A stretch of DNA of 64,000 bases from G965267425 sp965267425 (GTDB taxonomy: Bacteria; Bacteroidota; Bacteroidia; Flavobacteriales_E; Vicingaceae). The position numbers and the translations under genes were made by a program. The first letter of the stretch is position 1, and the number at the start of each line of letters is the position of its first letter. Where the stretch lies: positions 930,001 through 994,000 of the forward strand of contig OZ253959.1 in assembly GCA_965267425.1 (NCBI GenBank), given 5' to 3'. Positions 19,286 through 26,976 of the stretch are shown piece after piece. Under the pieces are notes generated by a model, which was given only the letters and a program-made list of their open reading frames with translations, had not been told where the DNA came from and made no database searches.

Positions 19286-19403
19286 ATGGAAGTCTATAGA
19301 AAGACTGAGAAGTCTGCATTTAAGCGCTGCGTTTATGTACATACTATTGGCTATAATTTTTATTTTTGACCAAACCGAAATTTTTTATGGAAAAGGAATA
19401 TGA
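19272..19403 (+). CDS. Possible 43-residue single-pass membrane protein
   Basis: An ATG at 19272, inside the flippase tail, opens a 43-codon frame ending TGA at 19401-19403. It has a basic N-terminus (MKMIKWKSIERLRSLH) and one hydrophobic segment (AAFMYILLAIIFIF), an n-region and membrane helix in the inside-positive orientation. It fills the otherwise unexplained 101-base gap before the Wzz-like gene. It overlaps that gene's ATG by 17 bases in another frame. The overlap with both neighbours is compatible with coupling, but homology is unknown and it could be chance. Confidence 0.3.
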   Translation: MKMIKWKSIERLRSLHLSAAFMYILLAIIFIFDQTEIFYGKGI

Positions 19404-20208
19404 AATTGACTTAATTCAGGTCTTAGCAGATTATGTGAATTACCTCAAGAACAAAAAAGGAATGGTGGTATTGAGTTTCGTCATTGCCAGTGCCATTGCT
19501 GTGTTGATAGGGGTGAAATACGGCAAAACATATTCTTCTTCAATGACCATTACTTCCAACACCATTTTATATGATGTTACAGAACCAGTTGTGGTTCGAC
19601 TCAATGAAATGATTGAAGCAGGTAATCAAGATAATCTTGCGTCCACGTTGAATATTGATAAAGAGTTGGCGTCCAATTTATTGAGGGTTGAATCGGAGAA
19701 AATTAATGTCCGAAAAAACGATGAGTTTTTGGCGGCTTTTACGGTGGCCATCAAAACCAAATCTCCTGATCGCATTGGGGAATATGAACAACCCATTATG
19801 AATTACTTGAATGGACTGCAGTATTTCCAGGATAGAACCAATATTTCCAAAGAACAACTCGATCGATTGAATCAACGATACGATGCACAAATTGGAAGAC
19901 TTGACAGTATACAGCAAATAGTTCCGGAAAAATTAAATGCTGTTGGACTGTCTGGAGGGGATTACAATTTCGGCACCATGTACAATGAGATGATGTTGCT
20001 CAACCTGGCTAAATCCGACATAGAAAAACGATTGACCACCATTGATGAATTTCAAATGGTGATAGGATTTACTCAGGCCTTAAAGGATACAGGAATAAAG
20101 TTCGTAGTTGTTTTAGGTGCGTTTCTTGGATTTGTATTTACGCTGGTATTCTTCTTTACTTCCAAACTCAATCAATTGATCAAAAAACGTTCTCAAGTTA
20201 ACGGATAA
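19387..20208 (+). CDS. Wzz-like polysaccharide chain-length/co-polymerase protein
   Basis: 273 residues from the ATG at 19387. Membrane segments near the N-terminus (about 27-45, MVVLSFVIASAIAVLIGV) and C-terminus (about 240-262) flank a periplasmic helical region. The N-terminal YEIDLIQVLADYVNYLKNKK is the form seen in Wzz/chain-length determinants, although the canonical C-terminal proline-rich motif is weak. It has no tyrosine kinase domain. It lies between the flippase and ligase/polymerase genes, which supports a role in chain-length control. A TTG at 19366 is an alternative, less likely start. Confidence 0.72.
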   Translation: MEKEYEIDLIQVLADYVNYLKNKKGMVVLSFVIASAIAVLIGVKYGKTYSSSMTITSNTILYDVTEPVVVRLNEMIEAGNQDNLASTLNIDKELASNLLRVESEKINVRKNDEFLAAFTVAIKTKSPDRIGEYEQPIMNYLNGLQYFQDRTNISKEQLDRLNQRYDAQIGRLDSIQQIVPEKLNAVGLSGGDYNFGTMYNEMMLLNLAKSDIEKRLTTIDEFQMVIGFTQALKDTGIKFVVVLGAFLGFVFTLVFFFTSKLNQLIKKRSQVNG

Positions 20209-20244
20209 TGTAACTGTTCATAGATGTAGCATTGCCAGCCAAAT

Positions 20245-21558
20245 ATGAAACTTAAACTAAAGAATGTTGTTGCCCTTTTTATTGCGTCCATTGTTTTTGG
20301 TGTTGGAATAAGTTACGGTAAACTTTACCTCTTTCATATAGCTCTTGCTGCGGTTGTAATTTTTTACCTGGTATCTAGAAGTTTTGTTATCAAGGTACCT
20401 AAGGTACCGACACGTTACCATCAATTTGTCATATTAATGCTGGTCTGGTACGCATTGACATGTTTTTGGTCCATTAATTTATTTTATTCTTTTCGTTACC
20501 TGGTTTACATTGTATGCGGTGCATCCATTGTTTTGATATTGACGTATTATGGCAAAAATCTGGAAAATCAAAACCACATTTTTCGAATAGCAGCCATCAT
20601 ATTTGGATTTGAGATATTGATTTCACTACTTGAGATTTCTTCATTGGTGCGTTGGCCCATATCTCCCTTTTCTTCTTATTTGGAAATGTTTGGGCGTGTG
20701 TCGAAAGTTGAAATTTCCATTAGAGAGAGTTCTTTATATAAATTGGATACCTGGCCAACTGGATTTGAGTGGAATCCAAATAATCTTGCTGCAGCTATTT
20801 CTTTGCTAATTCCATTTTTCCTGTTCCATAAAAAACTAATGGTAAAAATTGTGGGAATCACAATTTCCATGTTCATTATTGTAATGGCGGGTTCGAGAGG
20901 TGTGTTTTTAGCTGTATTGTTGGCTTTTGGTTTGTATTTTGTATTCCTGAACAAAAAGTATTATGAAATTCCATTTCAGGTATTTATTGGGCTATTTTTC
21001 ATTGTTTCCGGTATAATTATTCTCCAATACATTGAGTTTTGGCAATTTGAAGAAATCAGAGATACTTTTTTAAGTTTGGGAGATTTCATTTCGGATTCCA
21101 AATCCAATGATGGATCCATCAATGTGAGAAAACAACTGTTGCAGCATGGAGTAGAGGCAATCAAAGAAACGTATGGAATCGGAGTTGGAGGAGGCGGATC
21201 TGTGGCCGTTCAGGAAAGGTTTGGTGGAATTGGTGAACGTCATACTGCCAGCATGCATAATTTTTGGTTGGAAATGGCGGTTGATGCTGGAATTCTCTTC
21301 ACATTGGCCTATGTGATTTGGTACTTGTCAATGATATTCAAATTGTATTCGATTGCACAATTTCATTCAAATGAACGCATTCGATATTATGCTAGTGCTT
21401 GTTGTTTGGGATTGGCAAGTTTTATCATTGGTTCCATCAGCACGAGTTCCGTCATTTACTTTCTGCCCATGTGGTTATTGTTTGGGTTCAGTATCGTAAC
21501 CATTAACAATGCCAAGCGTCTCGAGAAAGTAAGTGCTTCAATCCCTGAAGCAGATTAA
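20245..21558 (+). CDS. O-antigen ligase/polymerase family membrane protein (WaaL/Wzy)
   Basis: 437 residues with about 11-12 membrane segments and a large periplasmic loop ending with GIGVGGGGSVAVQE (about 311) and the HNFWLEMAVDAG segment, typical of the Wzy_C/WaaL superfamily. These proteins polymerise or ligate lipid-linked glycans at the periplasmic face. Sequence does not decide between polymerase and ligase. It is the last gene of the polysaccharide operon. The 3' end overlaps the convergent outer-membrane protein gene by four bases. Confidence 0.82.
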   Translation: MKLKLKNVVALFIASIVFGVGISYGKLYLFHIALAAVVIFYLVSRSFVIKVPKVPTRYHQFVILMLVWYALTCFWSINLFYSFRYLVYIVCGASIVLILTYYGKNLENQNHIFRIAAIIFGFEILISLLEISSLVRWPISPFSSYLEMFGRVSKVEISIRESSLYKLDTWPTGFEWNPNNLAAAISLLIPFFLFHKKLMVKIVGITISMFIIVMAGSRGVFLAVLLAFGLYFVFLNKKYYEIPFQVFIGLFFIVSGIIILQYIEFWQFEEIRDTFLSLGDFISDSKSNDGSINVRKQLLQHGVEAIKETYGIGVGGGGSVAVQERFGGIGERHTASMHNFWLEMAVDAGILFTLAYVIWYLSMIFKLYSIAQFHSNERIRYYASACCLGLASFIIGSISTSSVIYFLPMWLLFGFSIVTINNAKRLEKVSASIPEAD

Positions 21559-22160
21559 TAGTACTGATCCATTAAGAAGGATAGACCAACACCCAGAGAA
21601 ATAAAGTCGGCATTTTCCATGTTAAACTTATCATAGGTGCTGAAGTTATAACGTCCCATGACATTTAATCCCATTCCCGAACTTCCAAAAGGAAGGTGAA
21701 TTCCAATCTCAGGAGAATAGGCAAAATTCCAGGAAGTTTCAACAATGCTGATCACGCTGGCAGTAACTTCCTGAGTAATATAAGTAGTTCCTACATTCAC
21801 ACCGATATACGGCAATACCGGAGCTTCTTTTATGGGGTAATATTGAAAATTAGCTACCACTGCTGTCTGATAAAAATATCGGAATGTCACGGCATCAATG
21901 GCACCACCTTCAAATTTATATACCTGCCGTGGTTTCTTTTCGTAAAACCCAATCCAATCAATGGAAACACCCAATGCAACATTGTCATTGATAAATTTGT
22001 CAAAGCCAAGTCCTCCACCTCTGAAACTAGGTTCTTCAATAAAATCAGTAATGTCCCCAGCAGGCCAAGCAAAATTATAATCTAATCGAAAGATCATATC
22101 CTGAGAAGAAGCTGTGAAAAAGGTAGTTAAGGCAAACAAGCAAATAATATAATTCTTCAT
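21555..22160 (-). CDS. Outer-membrane beta-barrel protein, unknown
   Basis: 201 residues with a signal peptide (MKNYIICLFALTTFFTASSQ) and alternating hydrophobic strands ending in an aromatic residue (YY), like small Bacteroidota barrel proteins of the OmpX/OMP_b-brl type. A glycine-rich turn (GGLGFDKFINDNVALGVSID) and the strand LPYIGVNVGTTYI are typical. It starts at the ATG at 22160, six bases downstream of the lipoprotein gene, so the two are probably cotranscribed. Function unknown. Confidence 0.7.
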   Translation of the reverse strand: MKNYIICLFALTTFFTASSQDMIFRLDYNFAWPAGDITDFIEEPSFRGGGLGFDKFINDNVALGVSIDWIGFYEKKPRQVYKFEGGAIDAVTFRYFYQTAVVANFQYYPIKEAPVLPYIGVNVGTTYITQEVTASVISIVETSWNFAYSPEIGIHLPFGSSGMGLNVMGRYNFSTYDKFNMENADFISLGVGLSFLMDQYY

Positions 22161-22166
22161 GATGAC

Positions 22167-22811
22167 CTATTTAGTTGTTTCAAAGTAATCTGTAGACATC
22201 TCAAACAATCTGTCAATGCCGTTAGTTATTAAATCATTGTTTTGGAAATCATAATTTCTAGGTAATCCTGAAACACTTCCATTCCAAATCCATTCTGCCC
22301 GTCTGTTGCCAAAATCTGCGTTTTTGGCATCAATGATATCCATGATGAAAGCACCAAATTGAAAGGAATAATATTGAGGAATAAAACTGTAATAATATCC
22401 CCATCCCCACCAATAGCCAGGATAATAACCACCCCAATATCCCGGATAATAAACCACACCGCTTTGATCCGTGTAAAATATGATGGGTAGAATAACCAAA
22501 TCCGCCTCATTTGAATCAGTGACTTGTTGGTATCCATTGGCCACCATGTTATCAATTATTTTTTGATAAACAGGATCTTTAAAAGATGGTGCGTTGACTT
22601 TTTCCGGAGTAATGTCTTCATCATTTGTCACAACAGCAATGCTGTCATTCAGAAAAAAGGTGGTAAACGAACCAAAATCCGTTTCTGGATTATATTGGGT
22701 AAAGTAGGTATCAAAATCACTTGTCAATGCATCATCATTAGGATGCTTGTAACAAGAAGCCAATAAAAGTATCAGGCCGAATATACTTATCTTATTTATT
22801 ATCCTTTTCAT
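22167..22811 (-). CDS. DUF4136 lipoprotein
   Basis: 214 residues from the ATG at 22811, with lipobox LLLASC after a hydrophobic signal, so it should be lipid-anchored. The DUF4136 body begins near DTYFTQYNPETDFGSFTTFF and contains NEADLVILPIIFYTD. The middle has a Tyr/Trp/Gly low-complexity run (about 118-145) of repeated YYPGYW-type units, unusual against the rest of the protein. Function of DUF4136 is unknown; members are envelope proteins. Confidence 0.82.
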   Translation of the reverse strand: MKRIINKISIFGLILLLASCYKHPNDDALTSDFDTYFTQYNPETDFGSFTTFFLNDSIAVVTNDEDITPEKVNAPSFKDPVYQKIIDNMVANGYQQVTDSNEADLVILPIIFYTDQSGVVYYPGYWGGYYPGYWWGWGYYYSFIPQYYSFQFGAFIMDIIDAKNADFGNRRAEWIWNGSVSGLPRNYDFQNNDLITNGIDRLFEMSTDYFETTK

Positions 22812-22866
22812 GTGTCTGGGAATGGATCTAAAACTCAAAATAAGGTAAAAGAAATCTCATGTGCAA

Positions 22867-23340
22867 TTAATTCTTCAACACCAGAGGGATTTCATTTGCC
22901 AGTTCGTATTGATTGATAGCGTTCAATTTGTTCTCAATCTGAAAAAACCGAAATACAGTTTTAGGCGGAATGTCTTTCAACATTTTTTTCCGGTATTTTT
23001 CCATCAATTTGTATTCATCCATTTGAATGCTCAGAATCTCATCCATAATTTCTGTAGCCTGCGTTTCTGTAAGTGTTTCATAGTTAAATGAAAACTTTTT
23101 CAATACGGCGTATCCTCTGTCAATTAAAGAATTCTTTTCATTGATATATTCATTGTAAATCGGCCAGAACAATTTACTTTCCGCTTCATTCAATTGCAGG
23201 TTATCAGCTACGATAACTTTGCGCTCGGTGGCGGCCATATCTTTTAAAATCTGGAGTTCACTATCAGATTGCGCAATCAGATTAGCACTAAAACAAATGA
23301 GCAGAAATAATGAAGAAAGCAATTGAACAGTCTTAGTCAT
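22867..23340 (-). CDS. Secreted helical protein, paralogue A
   Basis: 157 residues: signal peptide (cleavage near NLIAQ), then an all-helical domain with KDMAATERKVIVADNLQL, ESKLFWPIYNEYINEK and the C-terminal IPLVLKN. It aligns along its whole length with the protein encoded at 24472-24930 (shared ESKLFWP.YNEY, LT..QAT and IPLVLxK). Both look related to periplasmic LTxxQ/Spy-like proteins known as chaperones or stress sensors; that assignment is tentative. The two flank a repeat protein in the same orientation. Confidence 0.7.
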   Translation of the reverse strand: MTKTVQLLSSLFLLICFSANLIAQSDSELQILKDMAATERKVIVADNLQLNEAESKLFWPIYNEYINEKNSLIDRGYAVLKKFSFNYETLTETQATEIMDEILSIQMDEYKLMEKYRKKMLKDIPPKTVFRFFQIENKLNAINQYELANEIPLVLKN

Positions 23341-23355
23341 AGGGTGTAAAGATTA

Positions 23356-24462
23356 TCATTCATACAATTGATCATTGTAATAAATTAACGTGGTATTCAC
23401 GCCTACATTAAAAATAACAACATTGTTGATTAAATCAAAGTCGTTTACTTGAAACTGGCTACCGTAGTTCACCACCTTTGATTCTCCTTTTTGAAAGACT
23501 TTTATATTTTGATTGGCATCCAGGTAAGCAAGCGAATAACCACCTATCATAAACTCTGTTGGGATAAAGTTGTTTTCAATCTCATAAATTTTCCCCTTGT
23601 AGTAAGCCTTTAAGTTGTTCAATTCTCTATAAACAATTATGCTATCTTTTACCAGGAAAGTATCAGGAGGATAAGTTGAAATTGTTGCCAATTGACCATT
23701 TTCAAATACCTTAAAGTTGTTGTTTTGATCAATATAGGCCATTAGTTCTTCACCCATTTGATAGGACAATGGTTTAATGGGTTCCAAATCATATATTTCA
23801 CCCTTGTAAAAGGCTTTGAACGTATTGGTAGGATAATCAATAAATCCCATAATGTCCCTTCCCACTTTGTAATTAACCTGCTGAACAAAGTCATTGATCT
23901 TATGTACTTCTCCGTGATAAAACACCCAAAAATTTTGATCAACTGCAGTAACAACAGCCGCTATGTTATTTCCTGCTCGAAACTTGTTAATGGTTTCTCC
24001 TAAGAGACGCATGTTTTGGGTGAAAATTTCCCCATTATAATAGGCGTTTAGAGAAACAAAATAATCGTCATAAAAGGCAATCAGACTATCGCCAATTACA
24101 AATTCGGTAGTATTGTTACTGAGAGTTTTGGTTTTGCCATTGTCGTAAACTTTCAAAATGTCAGTCATTGAATACGCCAGCAAGTAGTTTGTTACTTTGT
24201 AATTCCTGACTCCTCCAATTTCAAGTGTTTTCACTTTTCCATTATGGTATACCTTAAAATTGTCGGCATAATCCACATAAGCCACTAAATTTGCACCGAT
24301 TTGAAAGCTTTTAACTTCCTGATATTCAAGAATTTCTTTATCTCCTCTGTCAAAAACGATAAATCGATCTTGGAAGTCAGTGTAAGCCGCAAGGTGTTGA
24401 GCATATAACTGAATAAAAAGGGAGGAAAGCAACAATGTCAATCCCAATCGCAATTTTCCCAT
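23356..24462 (-). CDS. Secreted ten-repeat beta protein, unknown
   Basis: 368 residues from the ATG at 24462, with a signal peptide ending near LYAQ. The rest is about ten degenerate repeats of 33-40 residues. The unit is roughly a (V/I)G..L(I/L)AY.D strand, a polar turn, a F(K/Y)V(F/Y)..G strand, then a (K/E)I..L/I strand, for example MGEELMAYIDQNNNFKVFENG and MIGGYSLAYLDANQNIKVFQ. Such repeats fit a beta-propeller or beta-solenoid; I do not recognise a named family. It is between the two paralogous helical proteins (15- and 6-base gaps), so the three form one transcription unit. Confidence 0.75.
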   Translation of the reverse strand: MGKLRLGLTLLLSSLFIQLYAQHLAAYTDFQDRFIVFDRGDKEILEYQEVKSFQIGANLVAYVDYADNFKVYHNGKVKTLEIGGVRNYKVTNYLLAYSMTDILKVYDNGKTKTLSNNTTEFVIGDSLIAFYDDYFVSLNAYYNGEIFTQNMRLLGETINKFRAGNNIAAVVTAVDQNFWVFYHGEVHKINDFVQQVNYKVGRDIMGFIDYPTNTFKAFYKGEIYDLEPIKPLSYQMGEELMAYIDQNNNFKVFENGQLATISTYPPDTFLVKDSIIVYRELNNLKAYYKGKIYEIENNFIPTEFMIGGYSLAYLDANQNIKVFQKGESKVVNYGSQFQVNDFDLINNVVIFNVGVNTTLIYYNDQLYE

Positions 24463-24471
24463 CAATATCTT

Positions 24472-24930
24472 TTACTTGTTGAGTACCAAAGGAATCTGCA
24501 TGGCAGATTCAAAATTTTCGTAGGCAGCCAGTTTATTTTCAAGTTGCACAAAGCGCATTACCGTTTTCGAAGAAAGACTTTTAGACATTTTTTTCTTCAC
24601 CTCCGCGTTGATTTTTAAATCCTTCAAACGGATATTTGAATAGGCAGTCATCAACTGTGTAGCCTGATCATCTGTCAATGTTTGAAAGTTATCGGAAAAT
24701 TTTTTCATTACCTCCAACCACTCGTCAAATACCACCATTTTCTCCTTTCGATATTCATTATACATTGGCCAGAATAATTTACTTTCTTCATCAGTGAGAA
24801 ACAGATTTTCCGCCATTAAGGCTTTTCGTTCCGTCTCAGCCATGTCCTTCAATATTTCATATTCAGCATGAGACTGGGATTTAATGGTCAGGGACCAGCA
24901 TACTGCAAAAACGACAAAAATGTATTTCAT
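24472..24930 (-). CDS. Secreted helical protein, paralogue B
   Basis: 152 residues with an N-terminal signal (MKYIFVVFAVCWSLTIKSQ), homologous to the 22867-23340 protein over the full mature region (ILKDMAETERKALMAENL, DEESKLFWPMYNEYRKEK, IPLVLNK). It may be a periplasmic stress-responsive chaperone-like protein; that is inference from size, helicity and secretion. It is the first gene of the three-gene unit. The divergent promoter region upstream (24931-25097) also serves the barrel gene at 25098. Confidence 0.7.
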   Translation of the reverse strand: MKYIFVVFAVCWSLTIKSQSHAEYEILKDMAETERKALMAENLFLTDEESKLFWPMYNEYRKEKMVVFDEWLEVMKKFSDNFQTLTDDQATQLMTAYSNIRLKDLKINAEVKKKMSKSLSSKTVMRFVQLENKLAAYENFESAMQIPLVLNK

Positions 24931-25023
24931 AAAATGTATTGCATTTTACAGCAATTTATAAAAAATTGATACACCCCATTCACTCCCTTTAGGAATTATT
25001 TAATAATTCATTCTGCCAATAAA

Positions 25024-25057
25024 TTGTTCTTTATCAGTTGCACGTTACATATATTTG
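25024..25057 (+). promoter_or_regulatory. Promoter for the outer-membrane barrel gene
   Basis: TTG at 25024-25026 and an exact -7 box TATATTTG at 25050-25057 are separated by 23 bases, within the Bacteroidota range. The ATG at 25098 is about 40 bases downstream of the box. Confidence 0.55.
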
Positions 25058-25097
25058 TGCGAAATTGTTTTTTTAGTTTCGTAAAAATTTCTCGAAC

Positions 25098-25790
25098 ATG
25101 GCTATTCGATTTTGTACCCTATCATTATTGACATTTTTGATTTCAAGTAATGTAAACGCTCAAATGGAGACCTTTATTTCTTCTGCAGGTGAAATGAATT
25201 TCTCATTGGCAGATATTGAAAGAGAAGATGGTCCGGTAGGAGACAATGTGTTAAGGTTTGCACCGTTCTTTAATCTGCAGGTACTTTACAATGGTGATCT
25301 CAAAAATTTTGGATGGTTCACAGGTCTCACCATTCGTAACGTAGGATTTATTTATGAAGAAAACCAGACCAATGAGAAATGGAAGGCTAGAACGTACAAT
25401 TTAGGAATACCCCTGGGATTGAAATTGGGAGATGTTAAAAACGGATTTTTCGTTTACGGTGGATACGAATTTGAATACGCTTTTCATTATAAAGAAAAAT
25501 ACTTTTTCAATGATAAAAAGACCAAATTCAACGCCTGGAATTCAAACCGGGTGAACAACTTGCAACAAGCTTATTACTTCGGATTTAACTTTCCTAACGG
25601 AGCCAATATTAAGTTCAAATATTATACTACTGAATTCTTTAATCCAGATTACAATACATCGCAATCAGAAGCTTCTGAGTTGAATACAAGAAATTTAAAG
25701 GTGAATATTTTCTACGCGAGTCTATCTTTCTACTTGTTTTCAAAGCCAAAAGAATTCTTTGATCCTGAAGAGTCCAATGAAATTTATTAA
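25098..25790 (+). CDS. Outer-membrane beta-barrel protein, unknown
   Basis: 230 residues with signal peptide MAIRFCTLSLLTFLISSNVNAQ, then strands alternating Phe/Tyr with polar residues (FFNLQVLYNGDLKNFGWFTG, NGFFVYGGYEFEYAFHYKEK). The final barrel strand ends in an aromatic residue before an acidic tail. It resembles generic Bacteroidota outer-membrane barrels with no known substrate. It stands alone on the plus strand and converges with the next gene by four bases. Confidence 0.68.
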   Translation: MAIRFCTLSLLTFLISSNVNAQMETFISSAGEMNFSLADIEREDGPVGDNVLRFAPFFNLQVLYNGDLKNFGWFTGLTIRNVGFIYEENQTNEKWKARTYNLGIPLGLKLGDVKNGFFVYGGYEFEYAFHYKEKYFFNDKKTKFNAWNSNRVNNLQQAYYFGFNFPNGANIKFKYYTTEFFNPDYNTSQSEASELNTRNLKVNIFYASLSFYLFSKPKEFFDPEESNEIY

Positions 25791-26848
25791 GGTTTGCGTT
25801 TCATAATGCGCAAACTCCCTGGAGAGATATTGAATATTTCGTAGTATTTCTTGTACAATTCTTCCTCTGAATAATCCATATTAACCGGTTCAAAAATGAT
25901 CGGTTTAGGTTCAATGAGCTTTAATAATTCATTGGGCATATTGGATTCTGAATTATACTTTTTCACTTCATCAAATGCTTCATTGAGATTTGAGAAATCT
26001 TGTGAGATAATATGGTGAGACATGGGGAATTTCAACTTGAGAACAATTCTGTTGATATTGCCATTCAGAACCCGCCATAGACAATATGCAATGACCTTTC
26101 CAATTTTCCTTTCTTTTTGATCAGCTTCGTACGCACCTGGTTCAATGACTTCGGGAATGATGTTCTCAACAAAATCAATGCAATTTTCAAACGAACCAAT
26201 TAAAAAGTAGCATTGGACCACAGCCAGGCATGCTTGTAGTTTTTCGTCTGTGTTTTCACCCAATTGAAGCGTTTTTCCAAAGTATTTCACTGCGGTGGCG
26301 TAATCCCTTGTGTTCATAAGGGTTAACCCATTTTTAAAATGATTATCGGGCAATAACAAAAATTTCAATCCCTGATTAACCAATCCAATCCGCATCAGTT
26401 GATCACCGATTAATTCTCGTAAAAAAGAAAGATTCGGTTTTTTATGGTATTTATCATCTTCAAGGCATTTTTTCACACTTAACTCACAAAGGCGCAATGC
26501 CAATCCACTTTTTTGATCTTGATGAAGTTGTGTACAATCTTGTTTCAATTGCTGAAATTCAGTCATGGCTGGCAAATCGCTTTTTCCAATGTTATCATCC
26601 AGTATTTGACCAATACACGGATCCAGGTACATAGTATCTTCAGGAAAATCTGCATCCGATAAAACTGTTTTCAATGAATTGTTTAACAGTTTTAATTGTT
26701 CACTATGAAGCTCAGACTCTTTGTGGGTTACTGCCGTATTCCTCAAGTAAGCCAATTCAACAAATTTTATGCGATAATTTCGCATGATGATGGATTCATC
26801 TTCTTCCTCCAACAGTCCTAAAAATTCTCTGGCTTCTTTCAATTTCAT
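25787..26848 (-). CDS. TPR-like cytosolic protein, unknown
   Basis: 353 residues, no signal peptide, predominantly helical. A middle region (FKNGLTLMNTRDYATAVKYF followed by a helix pair with ACLAVVQCYFLIGSFENCIDF) looks like two or three TPR-type repeats. The N-terminus (MKLKEAREFLGLLEEEDESI) resembles a J-domain-like or helical cap but lacks the HPD motif. I do not recognise the family. It diverges from priA. Function unknown. Confidence 0.6.
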   Translation of the reverse strand: MKLKEAREFLGLLEEEDESIIMRNYRIKFVELAYLRNTAVTHKESELHSEQLKLLNNSLKTVLSDADFPEDTMYLDPCIGQILDDNIGKSDLPAMTEFQQLKQDCTQLHQDQKSGLALRLCELSVKKCLEDDKYHKKPNLSFLRELIGDQLMRIGLVNQGLKFLLLPDNHFKNGLTLMNTRDYATAVKYFGKTLQLGENTDEKLQACLAVVQCYFLIGSFENCIDFVENIIPEVIEPGAYEADQKERKIGKVIAYCLWRVLNGNINRIVLKLKFPMSHHIISQDFSNLNEAFDEVKKYNSESNMPNELLKLIEPKPIIFEPVNMDYSEEELYKKYYEIFNISPGSLRIMKRKP

Positions 26849-26976
26849 GACATGCCTTTGGAAACGAATATATTCAAATAATTGTTCATTTGGATGAGTA
26901 TGGATTAAGTTTTATTGTTGTGATGGAATTGATACTTTTACTTATATCTCCGGATTTTCTATAACAAGACATTTGA

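Noticed and set aside
22280..22460. Tyr/Trp/Gly-rich segment as a DNA-level repeat or recombination site
   Set aside because: It is explained as low-complexity protein sequence within the DUF4136 lipoprotein.
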